DNA from: Methanocalculus chunghsingensis
Lineage (GTDB): Archaea > Halobacteriota > Methanomicrobia > Methanomicrobiales > Methanocorpusculaceae
Length of the DNA stretch: 64,000 nucleotides
Direction of reading: 5' to 3'
NCBI RefSeq assembly: GCF_018132105.1
Contig: NZ_JWHL01000003.1
Location: 159,124-223,123 of the forward strand
The position numbers were made by a program, and so were the translations under genes. This document shows, in pieces, positions 1-8,443 of the stretch. Under the pieces are notes generated by a model that was not told the origin of the DNA, ran no database searches, and was given only the letters and a program-made list of their open reading frames with translations. The first letter of the stretch is position 1; each line of letters begins with the position of its first letter.

Positions 1-1
1 G

Positions 2-454
2 ATCATCGGAGGGTCGGCCGGGAGTACTGCCGGGGGCCTGAAACTTGAACGTGTGGTGATCTGTTATGAGGGTCTCATATGGTGGTTCCGGCGCATCTTC
101 ATCTCCGGACGGGCGATTATTCCTTTCCGGCATGAAGGCCGGAGCATACCGAAGATGGTCGCGGAGTATGAGGTCTCAAAGAATATGCTGATCATCGTAC
201 TCTACTTCATCATCGTCTTCGCAAGCACCGTATTCATCCTCTTTTTTGAAGGTGCTGGATATGATACCAGTCATGTCATCTTCGATGTCATCACAGCCGC
301 CTGCAATAATGGGATCAGTACCGGCCATGTCTCTGCGGATATGTCGGCAATCTCCAAGATCTTCTTTATTCTCCTGATGTGGATCGGGCGGCTTGAGGTG
401 ATCCCGGTCATCGTTCTCTTCATGGGCATTCTGAAAGGATTTGACCGGGCGTGA
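2..454 (+). CDS. trkH: TrkH-family potassium uptake protein, C-terminal part
   Basis: This open frame runs off the left edge of the window, so only about the last 150 residues are present. TrkH/KtrB proteins are the membrane subunits of potassium transporters built from repeated membrane-pore-membrane units. The selectivity-loop signature GSAGSTAGGLK is visible at the left edge. A second pore-like segment, CNNGISTGHVS, lies about 95 residues further on, followed by a hydrophobic helix ending at a conserved position with IGRLE. Both glycine-containing loops and the long hydrophobic helices fit the last two repeats of TrkH. The frame ends normally with TGA, so the gene is cut only by the window. 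A TrkA partner, if present, would lie to the left. Confidence 0.9.
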   Translation: MIGGSAGSTAGGLKLERVVICYEGLIWWFRRIFISGRAIIPFRHEGRSIPKMVAEYEVSKNMLIIVLYFIIVFASTVFILFFEGAGYDTSHVIFDVITAACNNGISTGHVSADMSAISKIFFILLMWIGRLEVIPVIVLFMGILKGFDRA

Positions 455-459
455 GGTTG

Positions 460-517
460 ACAATCATTGTGGAGTTATCACAAGTTCTATACTCTTTTAC
501 ACCCAACCTCAACAGTA
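460..517 (+). promoter_or_regulatory. promoter of the nitrogenase-like cassette with small inverted repeat
   Basis: Between trkH and the NifH-like ATG at 518 there is an AT-rich TATA-like element (TTCTATACT, about 485-493) at the spacing expected for a transcript starting just before the ATG, so the mRNA is probably leaderless. No Shine-Dalgarno sequence is visible. Just upstream lies the perfect inverted repeat ACAAT-c-ATTGT (460-470), which could be an operator. It does not match the GGAA-N6-TTCC type operator known for NrpR nitrogen control in methanogens. The assignment is inference from position. Confidence 0.35.
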
Positions 518-1333
518 ATGAGACAGATTGCCCTCTATGGGAAGGGCGGTATCGGGAAATCGACGACTTCGGCGAATCTCTCGGCTGCATGGGCTGAAAA
601 AGGGCTGGATCTCCTTCAGATAGGATGTGATCCAAAACATGACAGCACCCGGATGCTGATGAACGGGCGTGTGATCCCGACGGTCCTCGATGTGATTCGT
701 GAGAAGCAGAAGGACATATCCGTATCGGATATCGTCTTCACCGGATACCGGGGTGTCCGGTGTGTTGAAGCCGGAGGACCTGAACCGGGAATCGGATGCG
801 CTGGCAGGGGTATTATCGCGACGTTCCAGCTCCTTGAGAAGCTTGGGGCCCTCAAGGGCGATCTCATCGTTTATGATGTCCTTGGTGATGTTGTCTGCGG
901 TGGATTTGCAATGCCGATGAGAGAAGGATACGCAGAAGAGATCTATCTTGTCACATCAGGCGAGCTGATGTCCCTCTATGCGGCAAATAATATCGCAAAG
1001 GCAATTGCCCGCCTCAGCGCCAATAAGAGGAGCAGTGTCCGACTTGGCGGAGTGATCGGCAATGGAAAGAATATTGTCGATGAGGAGGATCTCGTCAGTG
1101 AATTTGCTGAAAGTATCGGATCCCGCATGATTACATTCATCCCCAGATCCCCGACGGTCCAGCAGGCCGAGCTGAACAAGAAGACGGTTGTCGAATATGC
1201 CCCGGAATCTTCTCAGGCGGAAGTGTACCGGCGCTCTGCTGATATTATTCTTCAGAATACGACATTCCATATCCCAACACCACTCTCGATGGATGATCTT
1301 GAATCACTCGCATACCGATATCTCAAGGAATGA
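518..1333 (+). CDS. NifH-like ATP-dependent reductase of a nitrogenase-like system
   Basis: This 271-residue protein belongs to the NifH/BchL/CfbC superfamily of ATP-driven [4Fe-4S] reductases that donate low-potential electrons to a partner oxidoreductase. A P-loop GKGGIGKST is at residues 8-16. The two cluster ligands of the homodimer are conserved: Cys94 in GIGCAGRG and Cys127 in [11 protein letters not shown]. The segment [11 protein letters not shown] recalls the group IV methanogen proteins such as CfbC rather than true NifH. The ATG at 518 is preferred over an upstream TTG at 467 because the protein starts with the family's usual [11 protein letters not shown]. The gene overlaps the next one by 41 nt and is followed by two NifD/K-like genes, so all three probably form one system. 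Whether it serves coenzyme F430 synthesis (CfbC) or another reaction cannot be decided here. Confidence 0.85.
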   Translation: MRQIALYGKGGIGKSTTSANLSAAWAEKGLDLLQIGCDPKHDSTRMLMNGRVIPTVLDVIREKQKDISVSDIVFTGYRGVRCVEAGGPEPGIGCAGRGIIATFQLLEKLGALKGDLIVYDVLGDVVCGGFAMPMREGYAEEIYLVTSGELMSLYAANNIAKAIARLSANKRSSVRLGGVIGNGKNIVDEEDLVSEFAESIGSRMITFIPRSPTVQQAELNKKTVVEYAPESSQAEVYRRSADIILQNTTFHIPTPLSMDDLESLAYRYLKE

Positions 1334-2342
1334 AGGGTGCACCTTAACCGGTGTCCTCTCTGTCACCTGTTTTTTGCAGGATGCCGTCACGGTGATACAT
1401 GGTCCGACCGGCTGCACCCATCATAACGCCTCACTTCTCCATGCATCACTTGCCGAGAACGACTGTTTTGATATACCCCTCCTTGTATCAAGCAATGTCA
1501 GCGAAGAGGAGGTGATCTTCGGCGGTGAGGGGGCACTGATGCAGGCGATCCGCTCTGCAGAATCCTACAACCCATCCCTCATCTGTGTCGTCTCCACCTG
1601 TATCGCAGAGACCATCGGTGATGATACAGCCGCTGTCTGCAGGGAGTCACGGGGTGTTCCGGTTGTCCATATTCCGGGATCCGGGTTTCTTGGTGGTGGC
1701 TTCTCTGATGGAATACAGAATGCACTCATGAGCCTGATGGATCTCTCGTCCCCTGATCTCCATTCCACTGAGGAAGGTGTGATGATCGTCGGTGAGAAGA
1801 ATCTTGAATATGAGGCGGAGGAGAACTATGCTGAAGTTGCCCGCCTCCTCTCCCTCCTCGATATCGACTCAGGCCTCAGGTTCGTCCGGAGGATGCCCGC
1901 GGGAGACTGTTCCCGGATCAGTTCCGCCCGCTACGCAATCCTGCGCGATCCCTCACTTGATCCGATAGGATCTGCTCTCTCTTCCCGTTTTGGAACCGAG
2001 ATCATTTCTGGTTTCCCCCTCGGGCTGGAGGGGAGTCTCCGGTTCCTCCGTCAGGCAGGGGATATGGCGGGAATAGACGCTCTTCCTGCGATCCGGGATG
2101 AGGAAGGGATGCAGGATGATCTTGTGGCGACATTTTCTGATCTTGCAGGTATTTCAGTCTCGATTAATACTTCTATGGCCGATCCTGGTGTTCTCCAGGT
2201 TGCACGTACGGTCATGGACTCACTCGGTATGGTAGAGGAAGACCCGGGAATCCCCCTCCCTCTCCCGTTTGATCCACCCGTCGGAACCACCGGTGTCCGG
2301 AGGATGCTCCAGAGCTGGCGGAGGGGTATTTCACGTGCCTGA
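1293..2342 (+). CDS. NifK/NifE-like subunit of a nitrogenase-like oxidoreductase
   Basis: This 349-residue protein is a short member of the nitrogenase component 1 family. Three cysteines occupy the positions of P-cluster ligands: Cys16 in GCTLTG, Cys41 in HGPTGC, and Cys103 in [11 protein letters not shown]. The last motif is close to the NifK version. The segment [11 protein letters not shown] matches the conserved strand-helix that follows the second cysteine in NifD, K, E and N. The protein is over 100 residues shorter than NifD or NifK, and I do not see the FeMo-cofactor Cys/His ligands, so nitrogen fixation is unlikely. The ATG at 1293 lies inside the end of the NifH-like gene; an upstream TTG at 1188 would add a non-family extension. 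It ends overlapping the next gene by 8 nt, so the two are translationally coupled. Confidence 0.8.
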   Translation: MILNHSHTDISRNEGCTLTGVLSVTCFLQDAVTVIHGPTGCTHHNASLLHASLAENDCFDIPLLVSSNVSEEEVIFGGEGALMQAIRSAESYNPSLICVVSTCIAETIGDDTAAVCRESRGVPVVHIPGSGFLGGGFSDGIQNALMSLMDLSSPDLHSTEEGVMIVGEKNLEYEAEENYAEVARLLSLLDIDSGLRFVRRMPAGDCSRISSARYAILRDPSLDPIGSALSSRFGTEIISGFPLGLEGSLRFLRQAGDMAGIDALPAIRDEEGMQDDLVATFSDLAGISVSINTSMADPGVLQVARTVMDSLGMVEEDPGIPLPLPFDPPVGTTGVRRMLQSWRRGISRA

Positions 2343-3447
2343 ATGTATCAATCCCATCTGGCCATGTGCCCTGACAGGGGCTGTCGCGTTTCTTGCCGGT
2401 TATACCGGGATATCTGTGGTGATTCACGGGTCGAGCGGCTGTTATTATTATCCAAAATCCCTCATCAGAACCCCTCTCTTCGGTTCGTTCATTCTGCACG
2501 ATGAGGTCGTCTTCGGAACCGGAGAACGGCTTCGATCAGTTGTTGCAGAGGTTTCAAAAAGGGGGGGGCGGGTCGCGGTTGTCAACTCCTGTGTTCCTGC
2601 CCTGATGGGTGAGGATCTCGCCCCGTATCTTGATGGGTATTCTGCTCTCTTCGTTGATGCACCAGGATTTCTAGGGGGGGTCGAGACAGGCTATCGTATC
2701 GCCGGAGAGACGCTGATGGGAGAGGCGGCAATAACCGGAGATGGAGCGAATATCGGGGGTGTCTGCCTTCTTGATCCCTTCTGGCGGGGTAATCTGCATG
2801 AAGCAAGGAGAATGCTTGCACGTGCCGGTATTCCCGTCGGGACAGTTGTCGCAGCTGATCATATTAAGGCTGTCTCTCATGCCTCCCCTCTGACGGTGAT
2901 GGTCAATCCTGATTATCCCGCGATTATTGGCGAGGATTCCGGGTCACTCCTCGGCATATCATCATGCAGCGATACGATCATGCGGGTTTCGGAGAGGGTA
3001 CCCGGTGCGGATCCCTCCCCTCTTCTTGATGAATGCAGACTTGCTGAGGAGCGTGCTATCACCGCCTGTGAGAAATATCTGAGGCGGCACGATCCCCCGG
3101 TTGCCGCCATCGCCGCACAGGCAGGATACGCTTCGTTCTTTGGTGAAATCCTGACAACGTATCTTGGAGCCGACTCTCCGCTCATCCTTCCAAGAAATGA
3201 CTCTTCTGGTGTGGCTGTCACGGATTATGCCACAATCGCCGATGCTCTCTCCTCTGATGAATATACGCTTATCCTTGGATCAAGCTATGAGCATCAGATG
3301 CAGCCCTGTGCAGCATTCGTTGGTATCACCCCTCCACAGAGGGGAAGGGTGATCCTTGGAAGCCCGCCCCTTGCAGGTAGTGAAGGGATGCTCAACGGGG
3401 TTGAGATGATCCTTAACGCCTGCATGGACCGGAAGAAAAAAGTCTGA
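2335..3447 (+). CDS. second NifD/NifN-like subunit of the nitrogenase-like oxidoreductase
   Basis: This 370-residue protein is a second, different member of the nitrogenase component 1 family. It again shows three cysteines at P-cluster-like positions: Cys11 in WPCALTG, Cys36 in HGSSGC, and Cys86 in VVNSCVPALMGED. It also has the conserved SFILHDEVVFGTGE strand-helix. I place the start at the GTG at 2335, which has a purine-rich GGCGGAGGG site about 10 nt upstream and overlaps the preceding stop; the TTG at 2269 would add 22 residues with no family likeness. Two distinct component-1 subunits suggest a heterodimer or heterotetramer, as in NifDK or BchNB, rather than the single CfbD subunit of F430 synthesis. 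The substrate is unknown. No cofactor-assembly genes (nifB, nifEN) are nearby. Confidence 0.78.
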   Translation: MPECINPIWPCALTGAVAFLAGYTGISVVIHGSSGCYYYPKSLIRTPLFGSFILHDEVVFGTGERLRSVVAEVSKRGGRVAVVNSCVPALMGEDLAPYLDGYSALFVDAPGFLGGVETGYRIAGETLMGEAAITGDGANIGGVCLLDPFWRGNLHEARRMLARAGIPVGTVVAADHIKAVSHASPLTVMVNPDYPAIIGEDSGSLLGISSCSDTIMRVSERVPGADPSPLLDECRLAEERAITACEKYLRRHDPPVAAIAAQAGYASFFGEILTTYLGADSPLILPRNDSSGVAVTDYATIADALSSDEYTLILGSSYEHQMQPCAAFVGITPPQRGRVILGSPPLAGSEGMLNGVEMILNACMDRKKKV

Positions 3448-3503
3448 TTTGATCCGGTGTGAGAGACGGGATGGCCCCGTCTCCGTTACCGGTATGATCC
3501 TGT

Positions 3504-4391
3504 TCAGCCGTGAAGCCAGTAGTTGACCTTGTCAGGGTTGGCTGCAATCCATGCCTGGGCGGCTTCCTTGTCAGGGACACCGTCTTCAATGGCAGTCATA
3601 ACTTCTGCAATGTCATCGCCGGTCCACTCGAACCGTTCGATGATGGCATATGCTTCAGGCTGGTCCTCTTTGAGTCCGAGACGGGCGATAGTGACGACAT
3701 CTTCAGCATCGCCATAGACACCCTTTGGATCATCAAGGAACTTTAGGTCCCAGCGGCCGAACTTCCAGTGTGGAGCCCATCCGGTGACGACGACCCACTC
3801 CTCGCTGTTGATGGCTGATCGAAGTTCAGCTGCCATGCCTGCACCGCTGCTTGCAACAAGCTCATAATCGAGATCGTACTCTTCAATGGCGTTCTCTGTT
3901 GCAGTCATAATTCCTGCGCCAGGGTCGATTCCGATGATCTTTCCATCAAAGTTCTCCACAACGCCGTTCATCTCCTCAATGGAGTCGATAGTGACGTATG
4001 CAGGTACGACAAGACCGATACGTGCTTCTCCTTTGATATTCTCGTTTACGTAGTCGAGATCATCTCCATACTCCTCCCAGTATGTTGCGTGGGTGAAGGG
4101 GAGCCATGCTGTCGTGGTGACGTCAATATCGCCCCGGGCAAGACCTGCATAGAGTGGCCCTGCATCCACACCCATGATCGTTACATCATATCCTGCTTCT
4201 TCAAGGACCTCTCCGAGGACATGTGAACTGGCAATGGCACAGTCCCAGGTGACCAGCCCGATGGTAATCTCTTTTGCAGGCTCAGCAGGTGTCTCATCAA
4301 CACATCCTGTTACAAGGACTGCTGAGAAGAGTATAAGCCCTATGATAAGGGGAATAAATGTTCGTTTTGTAATCATCATTTCACCATCCAT
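3504..4391 (-). CDS. opuAC: glycine betaine/proline-type ABC transporter substrate-binding lipoprotein
   Basis: This 295-residue OpuAC/ProX-family receptor captures a quaternary amine such as glycine betaine outside the cell and delivers it to the permease encoded upstream. The N-terminus has a lysine, a hydrophobic stretch and a lipobox-like LVTGC, so it is a membrane-anchored lipoprotein. The mature part begins with the family segment KEITIGLVTWDCA and carries several tryptophans (TAWLPF, TGWAPHWK) typical of the aromatic betaine cage. It is the third gene of a minus-strand operon after the ATPase and the permease, 89 nt after the permease stop. The start is either this ATG or one of two ATGs four and five codons downstream. 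Its end faces the nitrogenase-like cassette, which ends 56 nt away. Confidence 0.92.
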   Translation of the reverse strand: MDGEMMITKRTFIPLIIGLILFSAVLVTGCVDETPAEPAKEITIGLVTWDCAIASSHVLGEVLEEAGYDVTIMGVDAGPLYAGLARGDIDVTTTAWLPFTHATYWEEYGDDLDYVNENIKGEARIGLVVPAYVTIDSIEEMNGVVENFDGKIIGIDPGAGIMTATENAIEEYDLDYELVASSGAGMAAELRSAINSEEWVVVTGWAPHWKFGRWDLKFLDDPKGVYGDAEDVVTIARLGLKEDQPEAYAIIERFEWTGDDIAEVMTAIEDGVPDKEAAQAWIAANPDKVNYWLHG

Positions 4392-4480
4392 CCCGGTTCA
4401 TTCGTTGGGATAAATAAAAGTCTATAGAGACCGATACTGCTTTTGAGATTAATATATTAAAAAAGTTGGTGGGTATCTTT

Positions 4481-5326
4481 TTATTTGATGAGGTTCTGGG
4501 TGATCCGATCAAGGATAATGGCGATGATGACAATGGCAAGTCCTGCCTCAAACCCCATCGCGATATTAACCCTCTGAATCCCGACGAGAACCTGGTATCC
4601 CAGACCTCCTGCGCCGATCATCGATGCGATGACGACCATCGAGAGGGCGAGCATGATACACTGGTTCACACCTGCCATGATCGTCGGGAGTGCCACAGGC
4701 AGCTGCACCTTGATCAGTTTCTGGCGGGGAGTGGCACCGAAGGCATCGGAGACCTCGATCAGTTCGGTTGGAATCTGACGAATACCGAGATTTGTCAGCC
4801 TGATTGCAGGCGGCATCGCAAAGACGACTGTTGCAATCATACCCGGAACATTACCGAGACTGAAGAAGATAACTGCCGGAACGAGATACACGAACGCCGG
4901 CATCGTCTGCATAAAGTCGAGGAGAACCCTGACAACAGCATTGATGGAGTCACTGTTTGCCGCAAGGATGCCGATCGGTATCCCGATAAGCAGAGCAATA
5001 ATGGTTGATGCAAGGACGAGTGCGAGTGTCATCATCGCATGATCCCAGAGCTGAAGATTCCATATCAGGAGCAGTCCGATAAAGCTGAGTATTGCTAGTT
5101 TGTGATCCTTCCGTGTGACAAAATAGACGATGATCGCAAGAATCGGGATGAAGATCTCCGGTGGCAGGAACATAAGAATTTCCTGAAATCCGTTTAAGAG
5201 GTACCGTAGTACTGCGGTAATTCCATCAAGGAGCCACCCGAGATTGGCCTCAATCCAGTCGACGAGATCTGATACGAATGCCCCGACAGGGATCTTCGGG
5301 AGATCAATTCCAATATTAAGCGACAA
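4481..5326 (-). CDS. opuAB: glycine betaine ABC transporter permease
   Basis: This is the membrane subunit of the betaine importer (ProW/OpuAB family), with about six hydrophobic helices and the EAA loop that contacts the ATPase (near GATPRQKLIKVQLPVALP in the middle of the protein). The frame is open from a TTG at 5350, but a clear AAGGAG site at about 5336-5341 sits 10 nt before the TTG at 5326, so I prefer that start, giving 281 residues. Translation is coupled to the ATPase gene, whose stop codon overlaps this start by 11 nt. Family members are usually 270-290 residues, so the gene looks complete. Confidence 0.9.
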   Translation of the reverse strand: MSLNIGIDLPKIPVGAFVSDLVDWIEANLGWLLDGITAVLRYLLNGFQEILMFLPPEIFIPILAIIVYFVTRKDHKLAILSFIGLLLIWNLQLWDHAMMTLALVLASTIIALLIGIPIGILAANSDSINAVVRVLLDFMQTMPAFVYLVPAVIFFSLGNVPGMIATVVFAMPPAIRLTNLGIRQIPTELIEVSDAFGATPRQKLIKVQLPVALPTIMAGVNQCIMLALSMVVIASMIGAGGLGYQVLVGIQRVNIAMGFEAGLAIVIIAIILDRITQNLIK

Positions 5327-6536
5327 TTGGTTCACTCTCCTTTCGGGCAAGTGCAGAGAGGACCGATCCTCTCACAATGATCCCCTTGAGTCTGTTATCA
5401 TCATCCATCACCGCAAGCGGAAGTTTTGCTTCAGCAATCATCGGAATGATATCTGCAAGCGGTGTAGTCAGATGAACCTGTGGAACGTCAGTTGTGACTA
5501 TCCCTTCGAGGGTTGTATGATCATTCTTCACCGCCTCGACGACATCGTCGATGGTTACTATCCCTTTCAGAATACGGTGCTGTGTCACCACAAAGAGGTT
5601 TGAGATCCCATATTCTTTCATCAGCCTGGCAGCCAGGCGTGGACCGCTTTTGCAGGAGATGATCGGATCAGCCTTCTTCATCACATCCTGTGCTGTCAGT
5701 ACCCGGGTCATATCAACATCGGCGACGAAACGCTCAACATATTCATTGCTGGGGTTCATCAGGATCTCTTCAGCAGTTCCGATCTGAATGATCTTTCCAT
5801 CCTTCATGAGTGCGATCCGGCTTCCGACCTTCAGGGCTTCATCAAGATCATGGGTGACAAAGATGATCGTCTTGCTCAGCCTTTGCTGGAGATCTATCAG
5901 CTCGTCCTGCATATCACGACGGATAAGTGGATCAAGGGCACTGAATGCCTCATCCATCAGGAGAATGTCTGCATCGCTTGCGAGTGCGCGTGCAAGGCCC
6001 ACCCGCTGCTTCATTCCTCCTGAGAGCTGATCCGGCATGCTCTCCTCATAGCCGGCAAGTCCAACGAGCTTGATCGCCTCTGCGGCTTTTGTATGCCGCT
6101 CTGGAATGTCAATCCCCTGGATCTCAAGACCGAAGGCGACGTTATCGATGATCGTCCGGTGCGGCAGCAGGGCAAAGTTCTGAAAGATCATTCCGAGCTG
6201 CTGCCTGCGAATCTTCCGCATCTCCTCATCGTCCATTCCGACGATATCTCTTCCATTTATGATGATGCTTCCCTCAGTCGGCTCGATAAGACGGTTTAAG
6301 CATCGGAGAAGAGTTGACTTTCCACATCCTGAAAGCCCCATTAAGACGAATATCTCACCTTTGTATACCTCAAAAGAGTTATTGTCAAGACCTACTGTCA
6401 GCCCGGTCTTTTCAAAGATCTCCGGCTTTTTTTTCCCTTCTTTCAGCATCTGAACTCCTTTTTCGGGTTTACTGCCAAAAACCTTGTACAAATTTTTTAC
6501 TTCTATCTGTATCTCCGGGGTTTCTTCTTCGTCCAT
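5316..6536 (-). CDS. opuAA: glycine betaine ABC transporter ATP-binding protein with CBS domains
   Basis: This 406-residue ProV/OpuAA-type ATPase powers betaine uptake. It has a Walker A GLSGCGKST, the ABC signature LSGGMKQRVGLARAL, Walker B ILLMDEAFSALDP and the switch histidine in FVTHDLDEA. After about residue 270 there are two CBS motifs (TAQDVMKKADPI and TTDVPQVHL segments). In OpuA-type transporters such CBS tandems sense ionic strength or nucleotides and gate transport. The ATG at 6536 is preceded by GGAGGC and is preferred over a GTG at 6584. It is the first gene of the operon, so its promoter lies in the region up to 6845. Confidence 0.92.
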   Translation of the reverse strand: MDEEETPEIQIEVKNLYKVFGSKPEKGVQMLKEGKKKPEIFEKTGLTVGLDNNSFEVYKGEIFVLMGLSGCGKSTLLRCLNRLIEPTEGSIIINGRDIVGMDDEEMRKIRRQQLGMIFQNFALLPHRTIIDNVAFGLEIQGIDIPERHTKAAEAIKLVGLAGYEESMPDQLSGGMKQRVGLARALASDADILLMDEAFSALDPLIRRDMQDELIDLQQRLSKTIIFVTHDLDEALKVGSRIALMKDGKIIQIGTAEEILMNPSNEYVERFVADVDMTRVLTAQDVMKKADPIISCKSGPRLAARLMKEYGISNLFVVTQHRILKGIVTIDDVVEAVKNDHTTLEGIVTTDVPQVHLTTPLADIIPMIAEAKLPLAVMDDDNRLKGIIVRGSVLSALARKESEPIVA

Positions 6537-6845
6537 AGTAGTGCCTCCATAAATGTCTTCTTCCGGTGGGTACAGTGGTTTCACCCTCCCTCCGGAACTG
6601 AATCTGGATGATAAAATAATATGTTCTTATGGCTTCTGTCTCAAAAACCTTCCTGCCTTAGTACCCTTGTATAAATCCCTAATAGCTGTTTGGGTCATGA
6701 AATGATTCTATTCGTGAGGTAATATTGTAAAAAACCAGTCTTCGCCTGAGGATCTTCTGCAGCCCGGGCGATAGCAGCCTTTCTGTCGGATTGAAACGGG
6801 TATTGACAAAGGCTTTAGGGTTATGGTGCTTATATTGATATCAAT
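6537..6845. other. intergenic region between opuAA and the FKBP-like gene
   Basis: This 309-nt divergent spacer must hold both promoters. For the leftward operon there are two TATA-like stretches on the minus strand: an ATATTATTTTAT element (about 6611-6623) and GGGATTTATAC (about 6669-6679). For the rightward gene I see no element at the usual distance except weak AT-rich sequence near 6815-6840. I find no open frame of note, no tRNA-like fold and no repeat apart from the palindrome described at 6832-6847. Confidence 0.5.
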
Positions 6846-6847
6846 AT
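6832..6847. repeat. 16-bp perfect palindrome overlapping a start codon
   Basis: The sequence ATATTGATATCAATAT is its own reverse complement, and its last two bases are the first two bases of the ATG at 6846. There is no Shine-Dalgarno sequence before this ATG. A dyad here could be a repressor site or a small hairpin that controls initiation. Its function is inferred only from position. Confidence 0.5.
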
Positions 6848-7541
6848 GGCACAGCAGAAGAAGAAAAAGAAGGCAGAACCGATCAACTGGACAAAGATTG
6901 GAGCGATATCCATCGCCATACTCTTTGCTGCAATGATGGCGCTCTCTCTTCTTGGTACCGGGTGGATAGGCGGACTTCGTGCAATTCAGCCTGGCGATGG
7001 TGTTGTTATCGATTATACAATATATAATGGTGAAGGAATACCTGTTCTGACCACTTCCGATCTGGTCATGGCAGATGCAGAGGGGGATGGTGTTTTTGTC
7101 TATCTATCAGGGCCGATTCAGGTGACTGCAGGGTATGCTCCGGCAGATGACACTATTGCCATTCCTCACCAGTATGGTGGTATCTCTCCGTTTGCACTCT
7201 TCAGAACAGAGTTTAAGGCGATAACTGATTCCGTCATCGGACATCGTGAACGTGACCGGGTCACCGTTCCATTTACCTTTGAGGATCCTGATGCCCCGCT
7301 TACCAGGGAGATGACCCTTGAACAGTTTGAAGGAATAGGCGGCGATTTTGAGACAGTACAGATTGGCGATCTTGTTCCTCTCGGATTTGCGGACTCTCCA
7401 ACGATAGCTCTTGATGATATTGAGCCGGATGTCATGACGCGGTTTGCCTATGTGACAGCTATGACCGATGAGACGATTACGCTCAGATATGGGTATTCAC
7501 ATGCCGTCGTCACGATACAATCTGTAAGAGCGGCATCATAG
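6846..7541 (+). CDS. membrane-anchored protein with FKBP-like fold
   Basis: This 231-residue protein has a lysine-rich N-terminus (KKKKK) followed by one hydrophobic helix at about residues 18-42, so most of it lies outside the membrane as a type II anchored domain. The start of that domain, PGDGVVIDYTIYNGEG, and the later segment FKAITDSVIGHRERDRVTVPF look like the beginning and the active-site part of FKBP-type (SlyD-like) peptidyl-prolyl isomerases. This part is followed by a variable insertion and a C-terminal strand region (IQIGDLVPLGF). Family membership is inferred from these motifs and the isomerase activity is unproven. The next gene is a thioredoxin-like protein 41 nt downstream, so a folding-related pair is possible. 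Confidence 0.6.
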   Translation: MAQQKKKKKAEPINWTKIGAISIAILFAAMMALSLLGTGWIGGLRAIQPGDGVVIDYTIYNGEGIPVLTTSDLVMADAEGDGVFVYLSGPIQVTAGYAPADDTIAIPHQYGGISPFALFRTEFKAITDSVIGHRERDRVTVPFTFEDPDAPLTREMTLEQFEGIGGDFETVQIGDLVPLGFADSPTIALDDIEPDVMTRFAYVTAMTDETITLRYGYSHAVVTIQSVRAAS

Positions 7542-7582
7542 AACCAATACTTTTTTCATCTTCACCACGAAGAATCTCCATC

Positions 7583-7843
7583 ATGGCAGTGAAGATTCTC
7601 TCCTTTTACCAGGATGGGTGTATGGGGTGCCTTGAACAGGACCCTATTAACGATCAGATTGAAGAGGCGTTATCAGTTACCATCGAATCGATTGATGCAA
7701 AATCGAGCCCTGAATATATAAGTGAGTATAAACTCAGGGTGACGCCGACGACGGTCATTATTTCAGATGGAGCCGTCGTCGAGAAGTTTGAGGGTGTTCT
7801 TCATCGTGAGGAGTTTGAAGAACTCGTTAAAAAATACTTATGA
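7583..7843 (+). CDS. thioredoxin-fold small redox protein
   Basis: This 86-residue protein has the thioredoxin pattern: a first strand (VKILSFYQ) leading into the active site Cys-Met-Gly-Cys at about residues 13-16, and a cis-proline loop VTPTTVI near residue 54. A CMGC motif differs from the common CGPC of thioredoxin and is seen in small archaeal redoxins. It is shorter than classic thioredoxin (about 105 residues), so it is a minimal fold. It should act in cytoplasmic disulfide exchange, but the partner is unknown. Its stop overlaps the end of the convergent zinc-finger gene by 6 nt. Confidence 0.8.
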   Translation: MAVKILSFYQDGCMGCLEQDPINDQIEEALSVTIESIDAKSSPEYISEYKLRVTPTTVIISDGAVVEKFEGVLHREEFEELVKKYL

Positions 7844-8410
7844 CCGCTCACCATAGATCCGCTTTATAAAACGGGCCTCTGCATAGGAACCTGGTTTTCT
7901 GACAACCTGCCCATCCCTCATTTTTATTCGGGTTACACGGAACTGACGTCCTCCGACCTCTGTGATCTCTCCGATGGTATAAGCAGTCTCGCCATCAACG
8001 CCTTCATAGAGCGGTATCGTTGTTGCTCCTTTATGGAGTGATGCACGGATGATGACCGTATCGATAACCCTTGTCCAGAGGCAGGTGATCTCCTTTGCGG
8101 ATGCTCTCCTTCGCCGGGCCGGTCCAACTTCTATTCCTGTCACTTCGACACCAAAGGCATCGTCTCCGACATCTGCAACGAATGTGTCCCCGATGTTCAC
8201 CAGATCATCATCTGAGAGTTCTATGGTCCCTTTGTTTGATTCTGCTTCATTACTGACGATCGCAGGGATCTCAAGTACGGCAGGAAACGTAATAGTGGTT
8301 CGGTGTATGTGATCACACTCACAACAACGTACTGTGGCGGGTGATCCATCACGAACGATATCGTGATCGGTCTCCTCTTCACAACCCGGGCATCTGATCG
8401 ATATCGACAT
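7838..8410 (-). CDS. HVO_0476-family zinc finger protein
   Basis: This 190-residue archaeal protein begins with a zinc-ribbon-like pair, CPGCEEE and, about 20 residues later, CCECDH. The rest is a predicted beta-rich region with the segments IELSDDDLVNIGDTFVAD and a C-terminal basic tail. This layout matches the conserved euryarchaeal HVO_0476 family, whose function is not established. The start is the ATG at 8410. It is divergent from the DUF371 gene, with 33 nt between the starts. Confidence 0.75.
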   Translation of the reverse strand: MSISIRCPGCEEETDHDIVRDGSPATVRCCECDHIHRTTITFPAVLEIPAIVSNEAESNKGTIELSDDDLVNIGDTFVADVGDDAFGVEVTGIEVGPARRRRASAKEITCLWTRVIDTVIIRASLHKGATTIPLYEGVDGETAYTIGEITEVGGRQFRVTRIKMRDGQVVRKPGSYAEARFIKRIYGERS

Positions 8411-8443
8411 GCTCTATAGGTGGTACATAGAGACTCATAAACG

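Noticed and set aside
518..3447. True molybdenum nitrogenase (nifHDK)
   Set aside because: The two component-1 proteins are only 349 and 370 residues, the FeMo-cofactor ligands are not visible, and no nif assembly or regulatory genes are near.
4466..5008. 180-residue plus-strand open frame
   Set aside because: Antisense to the betaine permease, with Asp/His/Cys-rich composition that mirrors the permease codons.
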